Source: a virus. Taken from it: DNA of 28,421 bases. Positions within the stretch are counted from its first letter, which is position 1, and each line of letters begins with the position of its first letter. The translations under genes and the position numbers were made by a program. Positions 7,579 to 12,906 of the stretch are shown here, piece after piece. Below the pieces are notes generated by a model. That model had not been told where the DNA came from and ran no database searches. It saw only the letters and a list, made by a program, of their open reading frames with translations. Where the stretch lies: positions 1 through 28,421 of IMG/VR virus record IMGVR_UViG_3300032246_000582. One strand, written 5' to 3'.

Positions 7579-7992
7579 TTAAGCCTCAACAATGTAGTGT
7601 TTGTCCCACTTACCGATGTTAACGTCAACATACCAACCCACGTTGAAGTAGTCAGTTTGAATGTCACTCTTGTCCCAGTTGCCATCATTCATAGCAACAA
7701 AAATTTCTTTCATAAATTCCAGTGCTACACCATCATAATGATTTTGAAAGTGATAGGGATTAACATCATCGTAGCCACGTGAGTTAGGAGTAAAACCGCG
7801 AGCCACTTGATAGTAGTCATTACCACAAACTTTATTGGAATTTGCAATGAAGTCGATGGAACCCGACTTAAGATTCAATACCAAGGTGGAATGATTGCGT
7901 ACAGCAAGTGAACCTTTGACTTTGTACTTAGCAAGAATAGCCTTGATTTTAGGGGCGATTTTTGCTTTCTTTTCCTGAGACATGTAAGCCAT
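7579..7992 (-). CDS. Conserved-looking phage/plasmid-type protein, 137 aa
   Basis: The product begins MAYMSQEKKAKIAPKIKAIL, followed by VKGSLAVRNHSTLVLNLKSGSIDFI and ends with WYVDVNIGKWDKHYIVEA. From memory, proteins with this opening and the VRNHSTLVL block are common hypothetical proteins of phages and mobile elements, but I cannot name a function. The start has a clear AGGAG site at proper spacing and a near-perfect promoter just upstream at 8027-8055. A mix of basic N-terminal helix and aromatic-rich beta segments suggests a small soluble domain. Confidence 0.8.
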   Translation of the reverse strand: MAYMSQEKKAKIAPKIKAILAKYKVKGSLAVRNHSTLVLNLKSGSIDFIANSNKVCGNDYYQVARGFTPNSRGYDDVNPYHFQNHYDGVALEFMKEIFVAMNDGNWDKSDIQTDYFNVGWYVDVNIGKWDKHYIVEA

Positions 7993-8026
7993 TTGAGAAC
8001 TCCTGTAATTAACTGATTAAGACTCT

Positions 8027-8055
8027 ATTATATACCCAAATCCATTTATTGTCAA
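8027..8055 (-). promoter_or_regulatory. Consensus sigma70-like promoter TTGACA-N17-TATAAT
   Basis: On the minus strand both hexamers are perfect consensus (8055-8050 and 8032-8027) with a 17-base spacer containing AAATGGATTTGGGT. The downstream leader AGAGTCTTAATCAGTTAA is shared with the promoter at 8842-8870. Drives the genes at 7992 and below. Confidence 0.93.
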
Positions 8056-8064
8056 CCGTCAGGA

Positions 8065-8235
8065 TCAGGAATTTACTGTATTATACGGGCTTAGTTCTTC
8101 CATATCCTGCTCATATTCCAGAATATCATAGACAAAGTGTAGTGGGATTCCCAATCGGACAGAGATTGTAACTGGGTTATAACCTTCTTCCAACATATCA
8201 CGGATGCTTAGATCCAAATCAGCCATTTTGCTCAT
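8065..8235 (-). CDS. Small putative helix-turn-helix protein, 56 aa
   Basis: The ATG at 8235 lies one base after the stop of the upstream membrane-protein gene and reads MSKMADLDLSIRDMLEEGYN; a second ATG at 8226 is possible. The centre, EGYNPVTISVRLGIPLHFVY, has the spacing of a short helix-turn-helix (a Gly in the turn, then LGIP before the recognition helix). An acidic tail EYEQDMEELSPYNTVNS follows. It fills what would otherwise be a gap of about 180 bases. Small HTH proteins of this sort can be regulators; that is an inference from one motif. Confidence 0.6.
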   Translation of the reverse strand: MSKMADLDLSIRDMLEEGYNPVTISVRLGIPLHFVYDILEYEQDMEELSPYNTVNS

Positions 8236-8236
8236 T

Positions 8237-8455
8237 TTAGTCTTTCTTGGTAGTTACAGTTGATTTAAATAAAAGAGCAAACAGGAATTGTAGTCCCCAA
8301 GCCTGTAGCCAACTAATTTCTTTTACGCCTTCTATAGCACCCACAAAACATCCATTCCATAATGCCATCACTGGCCAACTTAATAGAAAAGAGATAAACA
8401 GTAGGGTGCTGATACCTGCTAGGATAGCAGTAAATGCTACAATTATTGCCTTCAT
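8237..8455 (-). CDS. Small membrane protein, 72 aa
   Basis: Two hydrophobic stretches are visible: residues about 3-27 (IIVAFTAILAGISTLLFISF) and about 50-64 (LQAWGLQFLFALLF). The C-terminus is charged (KSTVTTKKD). The start has AAAGGG upstream, and its ATG overlaps the stop of a 22-codon ORF (ATGA), so translation is probably coupled to it. No family recognised; an inner-membrane protein of the host-interaction class is plausible. Confidence 0.7.
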   Translation of the reverse strand: MKAIIVAFTAILAGISTLLFISFLLSWPVMALWNGCFVGAIEGVKEISWLQAWGLQFLFALLFKSTVTTKKD

Positions 8456-8520
8456 AATTTACCCTTTAGAATACATAATTTAGCTGCCAAACAGGCTAGC
8501 ATAATTGCCAATAAAAACAT
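8452..8520 (-). CDS. Micro-ORF, 22 aa hydrophobic peptide
   Basis: Begins MFLLAIMLACLAAKLC and ends KGKL. The ATG at 8520 is preceded by TAAGGAGC, the best Shine-Dalgarno match in this region, which overlaps the stop of the upstream gene. Its TGA overlaps the next ATG as ATGA. The peptide is one short transmembrane-like helix with a basic tail. It could be a real membrane micropeptide or a translated leader coupling expression of the downstream membrane protein. Confidence 0.5.
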   Translation of the reverse strand: MFLLAIMLACLAAKLCILKGKL

Positions 8521-8530
8521 AAGTTGCTCC

Positions 8531-8809
8531 TTAAGCGGCAGACAACATGTTAGCCGGGACACGCCATGTGTTCAACGGACCAGTCTTAACGATAACAAAT
8601 TTGCGATTGATTTTTTGCACATCACCCGTGATTACCATACCGTTACGGCTGTTAGTGAATTTCACTTTAGTACCCACTGTCAGGGTGTACTTGTTTTTCT
8701 GTGCGATTTGGGCACGAGCAAAACGAATTGCATCACTGATACTAGTCAGTTGGTCATTAGTAAAGTTGCCTGCTAGAATAGCACGGTTGATTTCAGAAAT
8801 GTCAGTCAT
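8531..8809 (-). CDS. Hypothetical protein with SH3/KOW-like C-terminus, 92 aa
   Basis: The N-terminal half is helical (INRAILAGNFTNDQLTSISDAIRFARAQI). The C-terminal half, TLTVGTKVKFTNSRNGMVITGDVQKINRKFVIVKT, then WRVPANML, has the alternating G-V-F pattern of small beta-barrel (SH3- or KOW-like) domains. Similar small proteins recur in phages, from memory. The start has AAAGGAG at good spacing and a consensus promoter at 8842-8870. Nucleic-acid or protein binding is likely, but the function is unknown. Confidence 0.75.
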   Translation of the reverse strand: MTDISEINRAILAGNFTNDQLTSISDAIRFARAQIAQKNKYTLTVGTKVKFTNSRNGMVITGDVQKINRKFVIVKTGPLNTWRVPANMLSAA

Positions 8810-8841
8810 AAAAACTCCTTTAGTTAACTGATTAAGACTCT

Positions 8842-8870
8842 ATTATAAACCCAAATCCATTTAATGTCAA
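8842..8870 (-). promoter_or_regulatory. Consensus sigma70-like promoter TTGACA-N17-TATAAT
   Basis: Perfect hexamers on the minus strand (8870-8865 and 8847-8842), 17-base spacer with AAATGGATTTGGGT. The leader after the -10 box, AGAGTCTTAATCAGTTAA, is identical to that at 8027-8055. Drives the 92-aa gene and the small genes after it. Confidence 0.93.
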
Positions 8871-8871
8871 A

Positions 8872-9102
8872 TTATTTTTTCAGGTCTTGCTCAATTTTAT
8901 TGAGAGTTTCCTGAGATTCCAAACGGGCTAGCAAAATTTCATAGCCCAAATACAATGTTCCAGCAATAAATGCGAATCCAATTGCATTGAGGACTGTTTC
9001 ACGGGCAACAGTAGCAGCAATATAATCAATGGACAACGAGACACCTGCAGCGAATGCAACAAGCCCAACCAACTGTAATAGTGCTTTAAGTTTAAGAGAC
9101 AT
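8872..9102 (-). CDS. Small two-helix membrane protein, 76 aa
   Basis: Two hydrophobic segments: about residues 7-26 (LLQLVGLVAFAAGVSLSI) and about 38-56 (VLNAIGFAFIAGTLYLGY). An amphipathic charged tail (LARLESQETLNKIEQDLKK) follows. The ATG has AAAAGGAAATCAAA upstream, and its own promoter lies at 9131-9159. The stop abuts the -35 box of the next promoter. No family recognised. Confidence 0.75.
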   Translation of the reverse strand: MSLKLKALLQLVGLVAFAAGVSLSIDYIAATVARETVLNAIGFAFIAGTLYLGYEILLARLESQETLNKIEQDLKK

Positions 9103-9130
9103 TTTGATTTCCTTTTAAGTTAATATGTGT

Positions 9131-9159
9131 AGTATACACCCAAAACCATTTAATGTCAA
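9131..9159 (-). promoter_or_regulatory. Sigma70-like promoter TTGACA-N17-TATACT
   Basis: Minus strand -35 at 9159-9154 and -10 at 9136-9131, 17-base spacer with AAATGGTTTTGGGT. The TGA stop of the upstream gene (9158-9156) is part of the -35 hexamer. Confidence 0.88.
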
Positions 9160-9359
9160 GTTTTGGGGGTGTATTTTTGTGTCAATGCTTGGACTTCCTC
9201 TACTGTAGCCAGTCCATTACTAATCAATCTTTTCTGTTCCGTATTGATTGCATCCCGTTCATTGCGACCACGGATGTATTGGCTATAGTCATCACTAAAT
9301 TCATAGGTCCAATCATGGAACTGTAACAAGCGATCCAAGTTAACCAAGTTTTTGTTCAT
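9156..9359 (-). CDS. Hypothetical protein, 67 aa
   Basis: The ATG at 9359 (MNKNLVNLDRLLQFHDWTYE) is chosen because AGGAG lies seven bases upstream; a longer in-frame start at 9419 lacks this and would overlap the upstream ORF. The protein is soluble, acidic to neutral and mostly helical (RNERDAINTEQKRLISNGLATVEE). A DWTYEFSDDYSQYIRG block may form the core. No family is recognised. It is either co-translated with the 50-aa ORF before it or expressed from the promoter at 9521 with a structured leader. Confidence 0.7.
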   Translation of the reverse strand: MNKNLVNLDRLLQFHDWTYEFSDDYSQYIRGRNERDAINTEQKRLISNGLATVEEVQALTQKYTPKT

Positions 9360-9360
9360 A

Positions 9361-9513
9361 TCAAAACTCCTGTTTAGAATGTTTGGGTTTGCGTTTGTAC
9401 AATACTTTAGACTGTACAATTTTTTGCTTGAACGGAGTGTTGTTTTGAAACAACACTAGGTGAGCCCTGTGTTTGGGCTGTTCAACTGTGAAAGAGAGAA
9501 TTTGCTTTTTCAT
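9361..9513 (-). CDS. Possible basic protein, 50 aa, near-leaderless
   Basis: Starts MKKQILSFTVEQPKHRAHLV and ends KRKPKHSKQEF; it is strongly basic. The ATG lies only seven bases after the -10 box of the promoter at 9521-9549, so the transcript would begin at or next to the start codon and have no Shine-Dalgarno site. The stop is one base before the next ATG, which suits translational coupling. The DNA holds three inverted repeats, so the segment could instead be a structured 5' leader for the 67-aa gene. Confidence 0.4.
   Translation of the reverse strand: MKKQILSFTVEQPKHRAHLVLFQNNTPFKQKIVQSKVLYKRKPKHSKQEF
9395..9479 (-). other. Cluster of three inverted repeats in a leader/ORF
   Basis: Three consecutive inverted repeats: TTGTACA/TGTACAA (9395-9401 and 9413-9419, 11-base loop); a 10-bp palindrome AGTGTTGTTT/AAACAACACT with a 2-base centre (9436-9457); and AGCCC/GGGCT (9463-9467 and 9475-9479, 7-base loop). 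Together they could fold as an RNA leader, or the central palindrome could be an operator. Confidence 0.4.
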
Positions 9514-9520
9514 AACCCAT

Positions 9521-9549
9521 AGTATAGCACACCATCCATTTATTGTCAA
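9521..9549 (-). promoter_or_regulatory. Sigma70-like promoter TTGACA-N17-TATACT
   Basis: Minus strand -35 at 9549-9544 and -10 at 9526-9521, 17-base spacer beginning ATAAATGGATGG. The stop codon of the HNH gene (TGA, 9548-9546) is embedded in the -35 hexamer, as at 9154-9159. Confidence 0.88.
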
Positions 9550-10814
9550 TCTTTTTGCCGCTTGTTTTTCTCTCTAGTTTTGTAGTATTTTTTCATCCTT
9601 GCTTCTGTTTTTGCCAAGTCTTCTTTTTTACCCTTATTCCAAGTAATAATTTTACCTTCAGCAATACCGGCGTTACGTTTTTCTTTAATTTTTTGTTTGG
9701 CTTCTTCAGAATGTTTTGGTCTCGCTTTTAATGTACCTGCTAACTTTTTAGCTTCATAGTTAGCTTTGCGAGTTATTATGGCTCTTTCAATTTGCTCTTT
9801 GGGTTTGGGCACGCCTTTGTGGCAACTAACCCAACCGAGTTCATCCCTTTTGTTAATTCTAACTTTGGCTGTACCTTTGCGAGGATTCACCCAACCATTG
9901 GCAACCTTAACTGCCTTAGTAGCCTTTGATTTGGCAATGCCGTCCAACTTTCGTTGTAACTTTTCTTCTTCTGTATATACGTGTTTTTCTTTACCTGTTC
10001 CTTTATTCCACGCAACAATCTCACCTGTAGCAAATTTTGCTTTTCTTGTTTCTGATAGTTTCTTTTTGGCTTCATCACTATGTTTCCATCCATTAGCCAT
10101 TTTCGCATCAGCCGCTTTCCTGCCACTGGCTTTCCAATCTCTATTAAGCCATCTTTCACTAGTGGTTTTAATATCTTTCATCATTTGTTTATATATGGGA
10201 TCTTTCCAACGCTCGGTTAAACGCTTAGAATATTCTTCTTTTTTATTAGCAGTAAATGCTGAAGAAACTCTTTCTGATATTAATTTCTTATTTTTATCAG
10301 TATGTGTTTTTCCATACATCCCATTACCGGTGCCAGTTAACTTAGCCGATCGTATATCTTTAGTCCTTGCATTGGCATCTTTAATTTTTTGAATAGATTC
10401 AAGAGTATGCTTACTACCCTTAAAGTTTGGTCCGTGAATAGCAATGTGTTCTTTTATGGCCTTTACATATGCTATACGGCTAAGTTCATATATACGAGCG
10501 GGTATCAAATATGACCTATTTTGTTTAGGATTACCCGATCCATTAACCATTACATGTAATGCCATAGACATTTTGTTGTGCATTTTTGGACTCATTTTCA
10601 TTTTCCACAAAAGAAGATGTGCTATATAATGCTCTCTTGCATATAGGCGAACCACATTTTCTTTAAAGTCGGTGCCACCTAAACTTCTGGGAATTATGTG
10701 ATGATTCTCCCCGTACTCACCAATTGGAAAAACTCTTTGTTTAGCTTTCAATATTAATTGTTCATACCATAATCTGTACTTGCATTCTTTTACTTCATTG
10801 GGCCATACTATCAT
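9546..10814 (-). CDS. HNH homing endonuclease with NUMOD3-type repeats
   Basis: 422 aa from the ATG at 10814, which overlaps the preceding stop (TGATG). The nuclease domain is near the N-terminus: ENHHIIPRSLGGTDFKENVVRLYAREHYIAH (residues 37-66), a clear HNH ββα-metal motif. The rest is very basic and holds repeated short DNA-binding modules of the NUMOD3 kind (GKTHTDKNKKLISERVS, GWKHSDEAKKKLSETRKAKF, PKHSEEAKQKIKEKRNAG), separated by W-N/K-G blocks such as VAWNKGTGK and ITWNKGKKE. This is the layout of free-standing phage homing endonucleases. No intron boundary is evident. It sits in a run of co-directional genes as a likely selfish insertion. Confidence 0.9.
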   Translation of the reverse strand: MIVWPNEVKECKYRLWYEQLILKAKQRVFPIGEYGENHHIIPRSLGGTDFKENVVRLYAREHYIAHLLLWKMKMSPKMHNKMSMALHVMVNGSGNPKQNRSYLIPARIYELSRIAYVKAIKEHIAIHGPNFKGSKHTLESIQKIKDANARTKDIRSAKLTGTGNGMYGKTHTDKNKKLISERVSSAFTANKKEEYSKRLTERWKDPIYKQMMKDIKTTSERWLNRDWKASGRKAADAKMANGWKHSDEAKKKLSETRKAKFATGEIVAWNKGTGKEKHVYTEEEKLQRKLDGIAKSKATKAVKVANGWVNPRKGTAKVRINKRDELGWVSCHKGVPKPKEQIERAIITRKANYEAKKLAGTLKARPKHSEEAKQKIKEKRNAGIAEGKIITWNKGKKEDLAKTEARMKKYYKTREKNKRQKD

Positions 10815-11257
10815 CAACTAACCTCTGTTCTTCCATCACCTATATCCTTAGCACGTACCACTCTCATGTCCGTAGCCTGTGTTCGATTCTCTGGATCCGC
10901 TTGTTGCTGCTCATAAAGTTCCAGTGCTACATTACGGCATACAGTTTGAAACCAGCGATCCACGATAATAGTATCGGTGTCATCATCACGTATCTTATAA
11001 CCCGCACGAATCAAATTCAATACAAACTTGTCATTGAAATCAAGTTCAAATGCACCACTGTTAATATCATATGGGTCAATTTCCATCTTGAGTATATTAA
11101 CATAAGGTAGACCCAATTCTTCTGCCTTTTGTTTATCAGATACAGTAACAGGTTCCTTCTTTTCCTTAGGCTTGCGAGATTTCTTTTCCTTAACAGGTTT
11201 TGTTACCTCTACGATTGGTTCTGACTTTTTACCAAATAGTTTATCAAATAGTCCCAT
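10814..11257 (-). CDS. Conserved phage protein, MGLFDKLFGKK-type, 147 aa
   Basis: The chosen ATG at 11257 gives MGLFDKLFGKKSEPIVEV; it overlaps the end of the UvdE gene by 14 bases. A Lys/Glu/Pro-rich linker (about residues 12-37) precedes a domain with GLPYVNILKMEIDPYDINSGAFELDFNDKFV and IVDRWFQTVCRNVALELYEQQ. From memory, proteins with a similar start and a (V/D)xWFQxxCRNV block are common hypothetical proteins in T4-like cyanophages. The amphipathic GLFDKLFGKK start could associate with membranes. Function unknown. Confidence 0.75.
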   Translation of the reverse strand: MGLFDKLFGKKSEPIVEVTKPVKEKKSRKPKEKKEPVTVSDKQKAEELGLPYVNILKMEIDPYDINSGAFELDFNDKFVLNLIRAGYKIRDDDTDTIIVDRWFQTVCRNVALELYEQQQADPENRTQATDMRVVRAKDIGDGRTEVS

Positions 11258-12269
11258 GTTTATATCTTTCAAATAATTTAAAGCTGGCAAGATTCTTTGC
11301 CTTTGATTCACACATCATATCAAAGTTATCACAGAATGTCAATGCCCAATCATTCACCGCATCGTTCCAATAGTAATCACTATGTGCCCTGAGTTTTTGT
11401 TTGCTATGTCCTTCATTAATCAACGCACCATGATCGGGTAATCGTGTTGTGGAATGTTCTCCGAGTATATCTTCGCGGCTAACACTGTAATGCATAGTAG
11501 GGCGAACGCCACGCCAGCTATCAATAACCCGTTGTACAAGCGCATCATTAGGTTGAATGTATTGTCCTTCACGTATCCAATTATGGTGAATGTCCATGAC
11601 CGTAGGTACGAGGTCAGATAATGATAAGCAGTCAAGTAGTCCATGTGTGTATTCCTCATTCTCTAGTGTAAGTGTGTTACGGGCTTCTGTTGACAAACGA
11701 TTGTACACATCACGAATGCCCTGTGGACCTTTACGGCCACTGATGTGTACATTGATTTTGATATCCTGAAACTGTTTACCATAACCCATCATACGTGCCA
11801 TGTCAACATGATATTCAAATTCTTCTATACTCTTATTTACTACTTCTTCACGGTCACTTGCTAAAACTACAAATTGGTCAGGGTGAAAACTAAGACGAAC
11901 ATCATGTGCCCGTGCTGTTTCACCAATAGGTGCGAACCAATGTGCTAATTTGTTTTGAATGTCACTATCATGCCAGAAGTCTTTCCAGTCATCATGTGTA
12001 TAGAAACTGAGCATATCACTAGTAAGACGAACCATGCGTAGTTCGGGAGGTAATGTTGACACCTTCTTAACTAGATTGTGAGTATTTAGAATGTTGCGTT
12101 TTGCAACTTCAATTATCTTTTCCTCTGCTACTGCACGACTTTGACGATTAGCCCAAGCCATAGTAGTACCACCTGTGTTCAAACCCTCAACACTAGCGAT
12201 CTCACCTTTCTGATTAATCTCTGCCCATTTGCAAGCAAAGCCGATACGTTTGATAGATTGATTTGTCAA
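11244..12269 (-). CDS. uvdE: UV damage endonuclease, UvdE/UvsE family
   Basis: 341 aa. The start appears to be a TTG at 12269, since no in-frame ATG precedes the conserved RIGFACKWAE. Family landmarks follow in order: RMVRLTSDMLSFYTH, LSFHPDQFVVL (126-136), INVHISGRKG, LENEEY (202-207) and VMDIHHNW (224-231), which carry the metal-binding His, Glu and Asp of this TIM-barrel nuclease. UvdE nicks DNA 5' to UV photoproducts and starts alternative excision repair. A promoter lies directly upstream (12302-12330). A light-exposed habitat would make such a repair gene useful to a phage. The product is slightly longer than typical bacterial UvsE (about 300 aa). Confidence 0.9.
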   Translation of the reverse strand: MTNQSIKRIGFACKWAEINQKGEIASVEGLNTGGTTMAWANRQSRAVAEEKIIEVAKRNILNTHNLVKKVSTLPPELRMVRLTSDMLSFYTHDDWKDFWHDSDIQNKLAHWFAPIGETARAHDVRLSFHPDQFVVLASDREEVVNKSIEEFEYHVDMARMMGYGKQFQDIKINVHISGRKGPQGIRDVYNRLSTEARNTLTLENEEYTHGLLDCLSLSDLVPTVMDIHHNWIREGQYIQPNDALVQRVIDSWRGVRPTMHYSVSREDILGEHSTTRLPDHGALINEGHSKQKLRAHSDYYWNDAVNDWALTFCDNFDMMCESKAKNLASFKLFERYKHGTI

Positions 12270-12285
12270 GATAAAAGCCCAAAGT

Positions 12286-12293
12286 GATAAATA
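12286..12293 (+). promoter_or_regulatory. Candidate late promoter box (GATAAATA)
   Basis: GATAAATA on the plus strand, 55 bases before the ATG at 12349, the same octamer as at 1210. It lies divergently next to the uvdE promoter. A late promoter would match the proposed role of the three downstream genes as packaged head proteins. Confidence 0.35.
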
Positions 12294-12301
12294 AGATATG
12301 T

Positions 12302-12330
12302 ATTGTAGCGTATTTACGCAATAAAGTCAA
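12302..12330 (-). promoter_or_regulatory. Sigma70-like promoter TTGACT-N17-TACAAT with inverted repeat in spacer
   Basis: Minus strand -35 at 12330-12325 and -10 at 12307-12302, 17-base spacer, reading into uvdE. The spacer contains GCGTA-TT-TACGC (12308-12319), an inverted repeat between the two hexamers, which is a typical place for a repressor operator. Confidence 0.78.
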
Positions 12331-12348
12331 CTATTTACGGATACCACT

Positions 12349-12906
12349 ATGAAAATTAATGAATTTATAACCGAGTCTAGCAAAATTTGCCCACAATGCG
12401 GCATGAAAGGCTGTACGTGTGAACCCGGTAAATGCAAATGCAAACCAAAACCAGGTTATCCAAAAAAGGTTAATGAGACTGCATCGGCGCATCCAAGACA
12501 AGCCGCTATCGCTATTGCCATGAAAGAAAAAGGGCAGAAGCCTAAGAATGAAGAAGAAGATTTAGATGAGGGCGAAACTTGGGCAAAGCACAACAACCCT
12601 CGTGCAGGTGGCATGAGTAAAAAGAGTGTAGCCAGTTATCGCCGTAGCCATCCTGGTAGCAAGATTCAAACAGCAGTAACAACTAAACCAAGCAAACTTA
12701 AAAAAGGTAGTAAGGCAGCAAAACGCCGTGCTAGCTTCTGTGCTAGAATGCGTGGAATGAAGAAACATCGTACCAGTGCTAAAACAGCACACAATCCAAA
12801 TAGCAATATAAATAAAAGTTTGCGTAGATGGCATTGCGAATCTATTGAAGAACTACATGAATTAGTAATGTTAGCTGAACAATACATTAGGAACAATAAG
12901 AAATGA
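12349..12906 (+). CDS. Basic Cys-rich protein with capsid-targeting-like N-terminus (DUF6321-type)
   Basis: 185 aa. The N-terminus MKINEFITE-SS resembles the T4 internal-protein capsid-targeting peptide (MKTYQEFIAE-A) and ends in a match to the gp21 prohead protease rule (Leu/Ile-x-Glu before Ala/Gly/Ser). Next is a Cys cluster, CPQCGMKGCTCEPGKCKC (Cys14, 17, 22, 24, 29, 31), possibly zinc binding. Then a very basic region follows (PSKLKKGSKAAKRRASFCAR, HNPNSNINKSLRRWHCES), a block I recall from marine T4-like phages (DUF6321-type). Overall charge suits binding packaged DNA. Coupled to the next gene by ATGA. Confidence 0.72.
   Translation: MKINEFITESSKICPQCGMKGCTCEPGKCKCKPKPGYPKKVNETASAHPRQAAIAIAMKEKGQKPKNEEEDLDEGETWAKHNNPRAGGMSKKSVASYRRSHPGSKIQTAVTTKPSKLKKGSKAAKRRASFCARMRGMKKHRTSAKTAHNPNSNINKSLRRWHCESIEELHELVMLAEQYIRNNKK

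Noticed and set aside
7577-7688. Longer 116-aa version of the 79-aa protein
   Set aside because: The extension overlaps the 137-aa gene by more than 100 bases and lacks an RBS, while the ATG at 7577 has one.
9766-10392. 208-aa plus-strand reading frame
   Set aside because: Antisense to the HNH/NUMOD endonuclease; composition (Leu, Phe, Ser) is that of a reversed Lys/Glu-rich gene.
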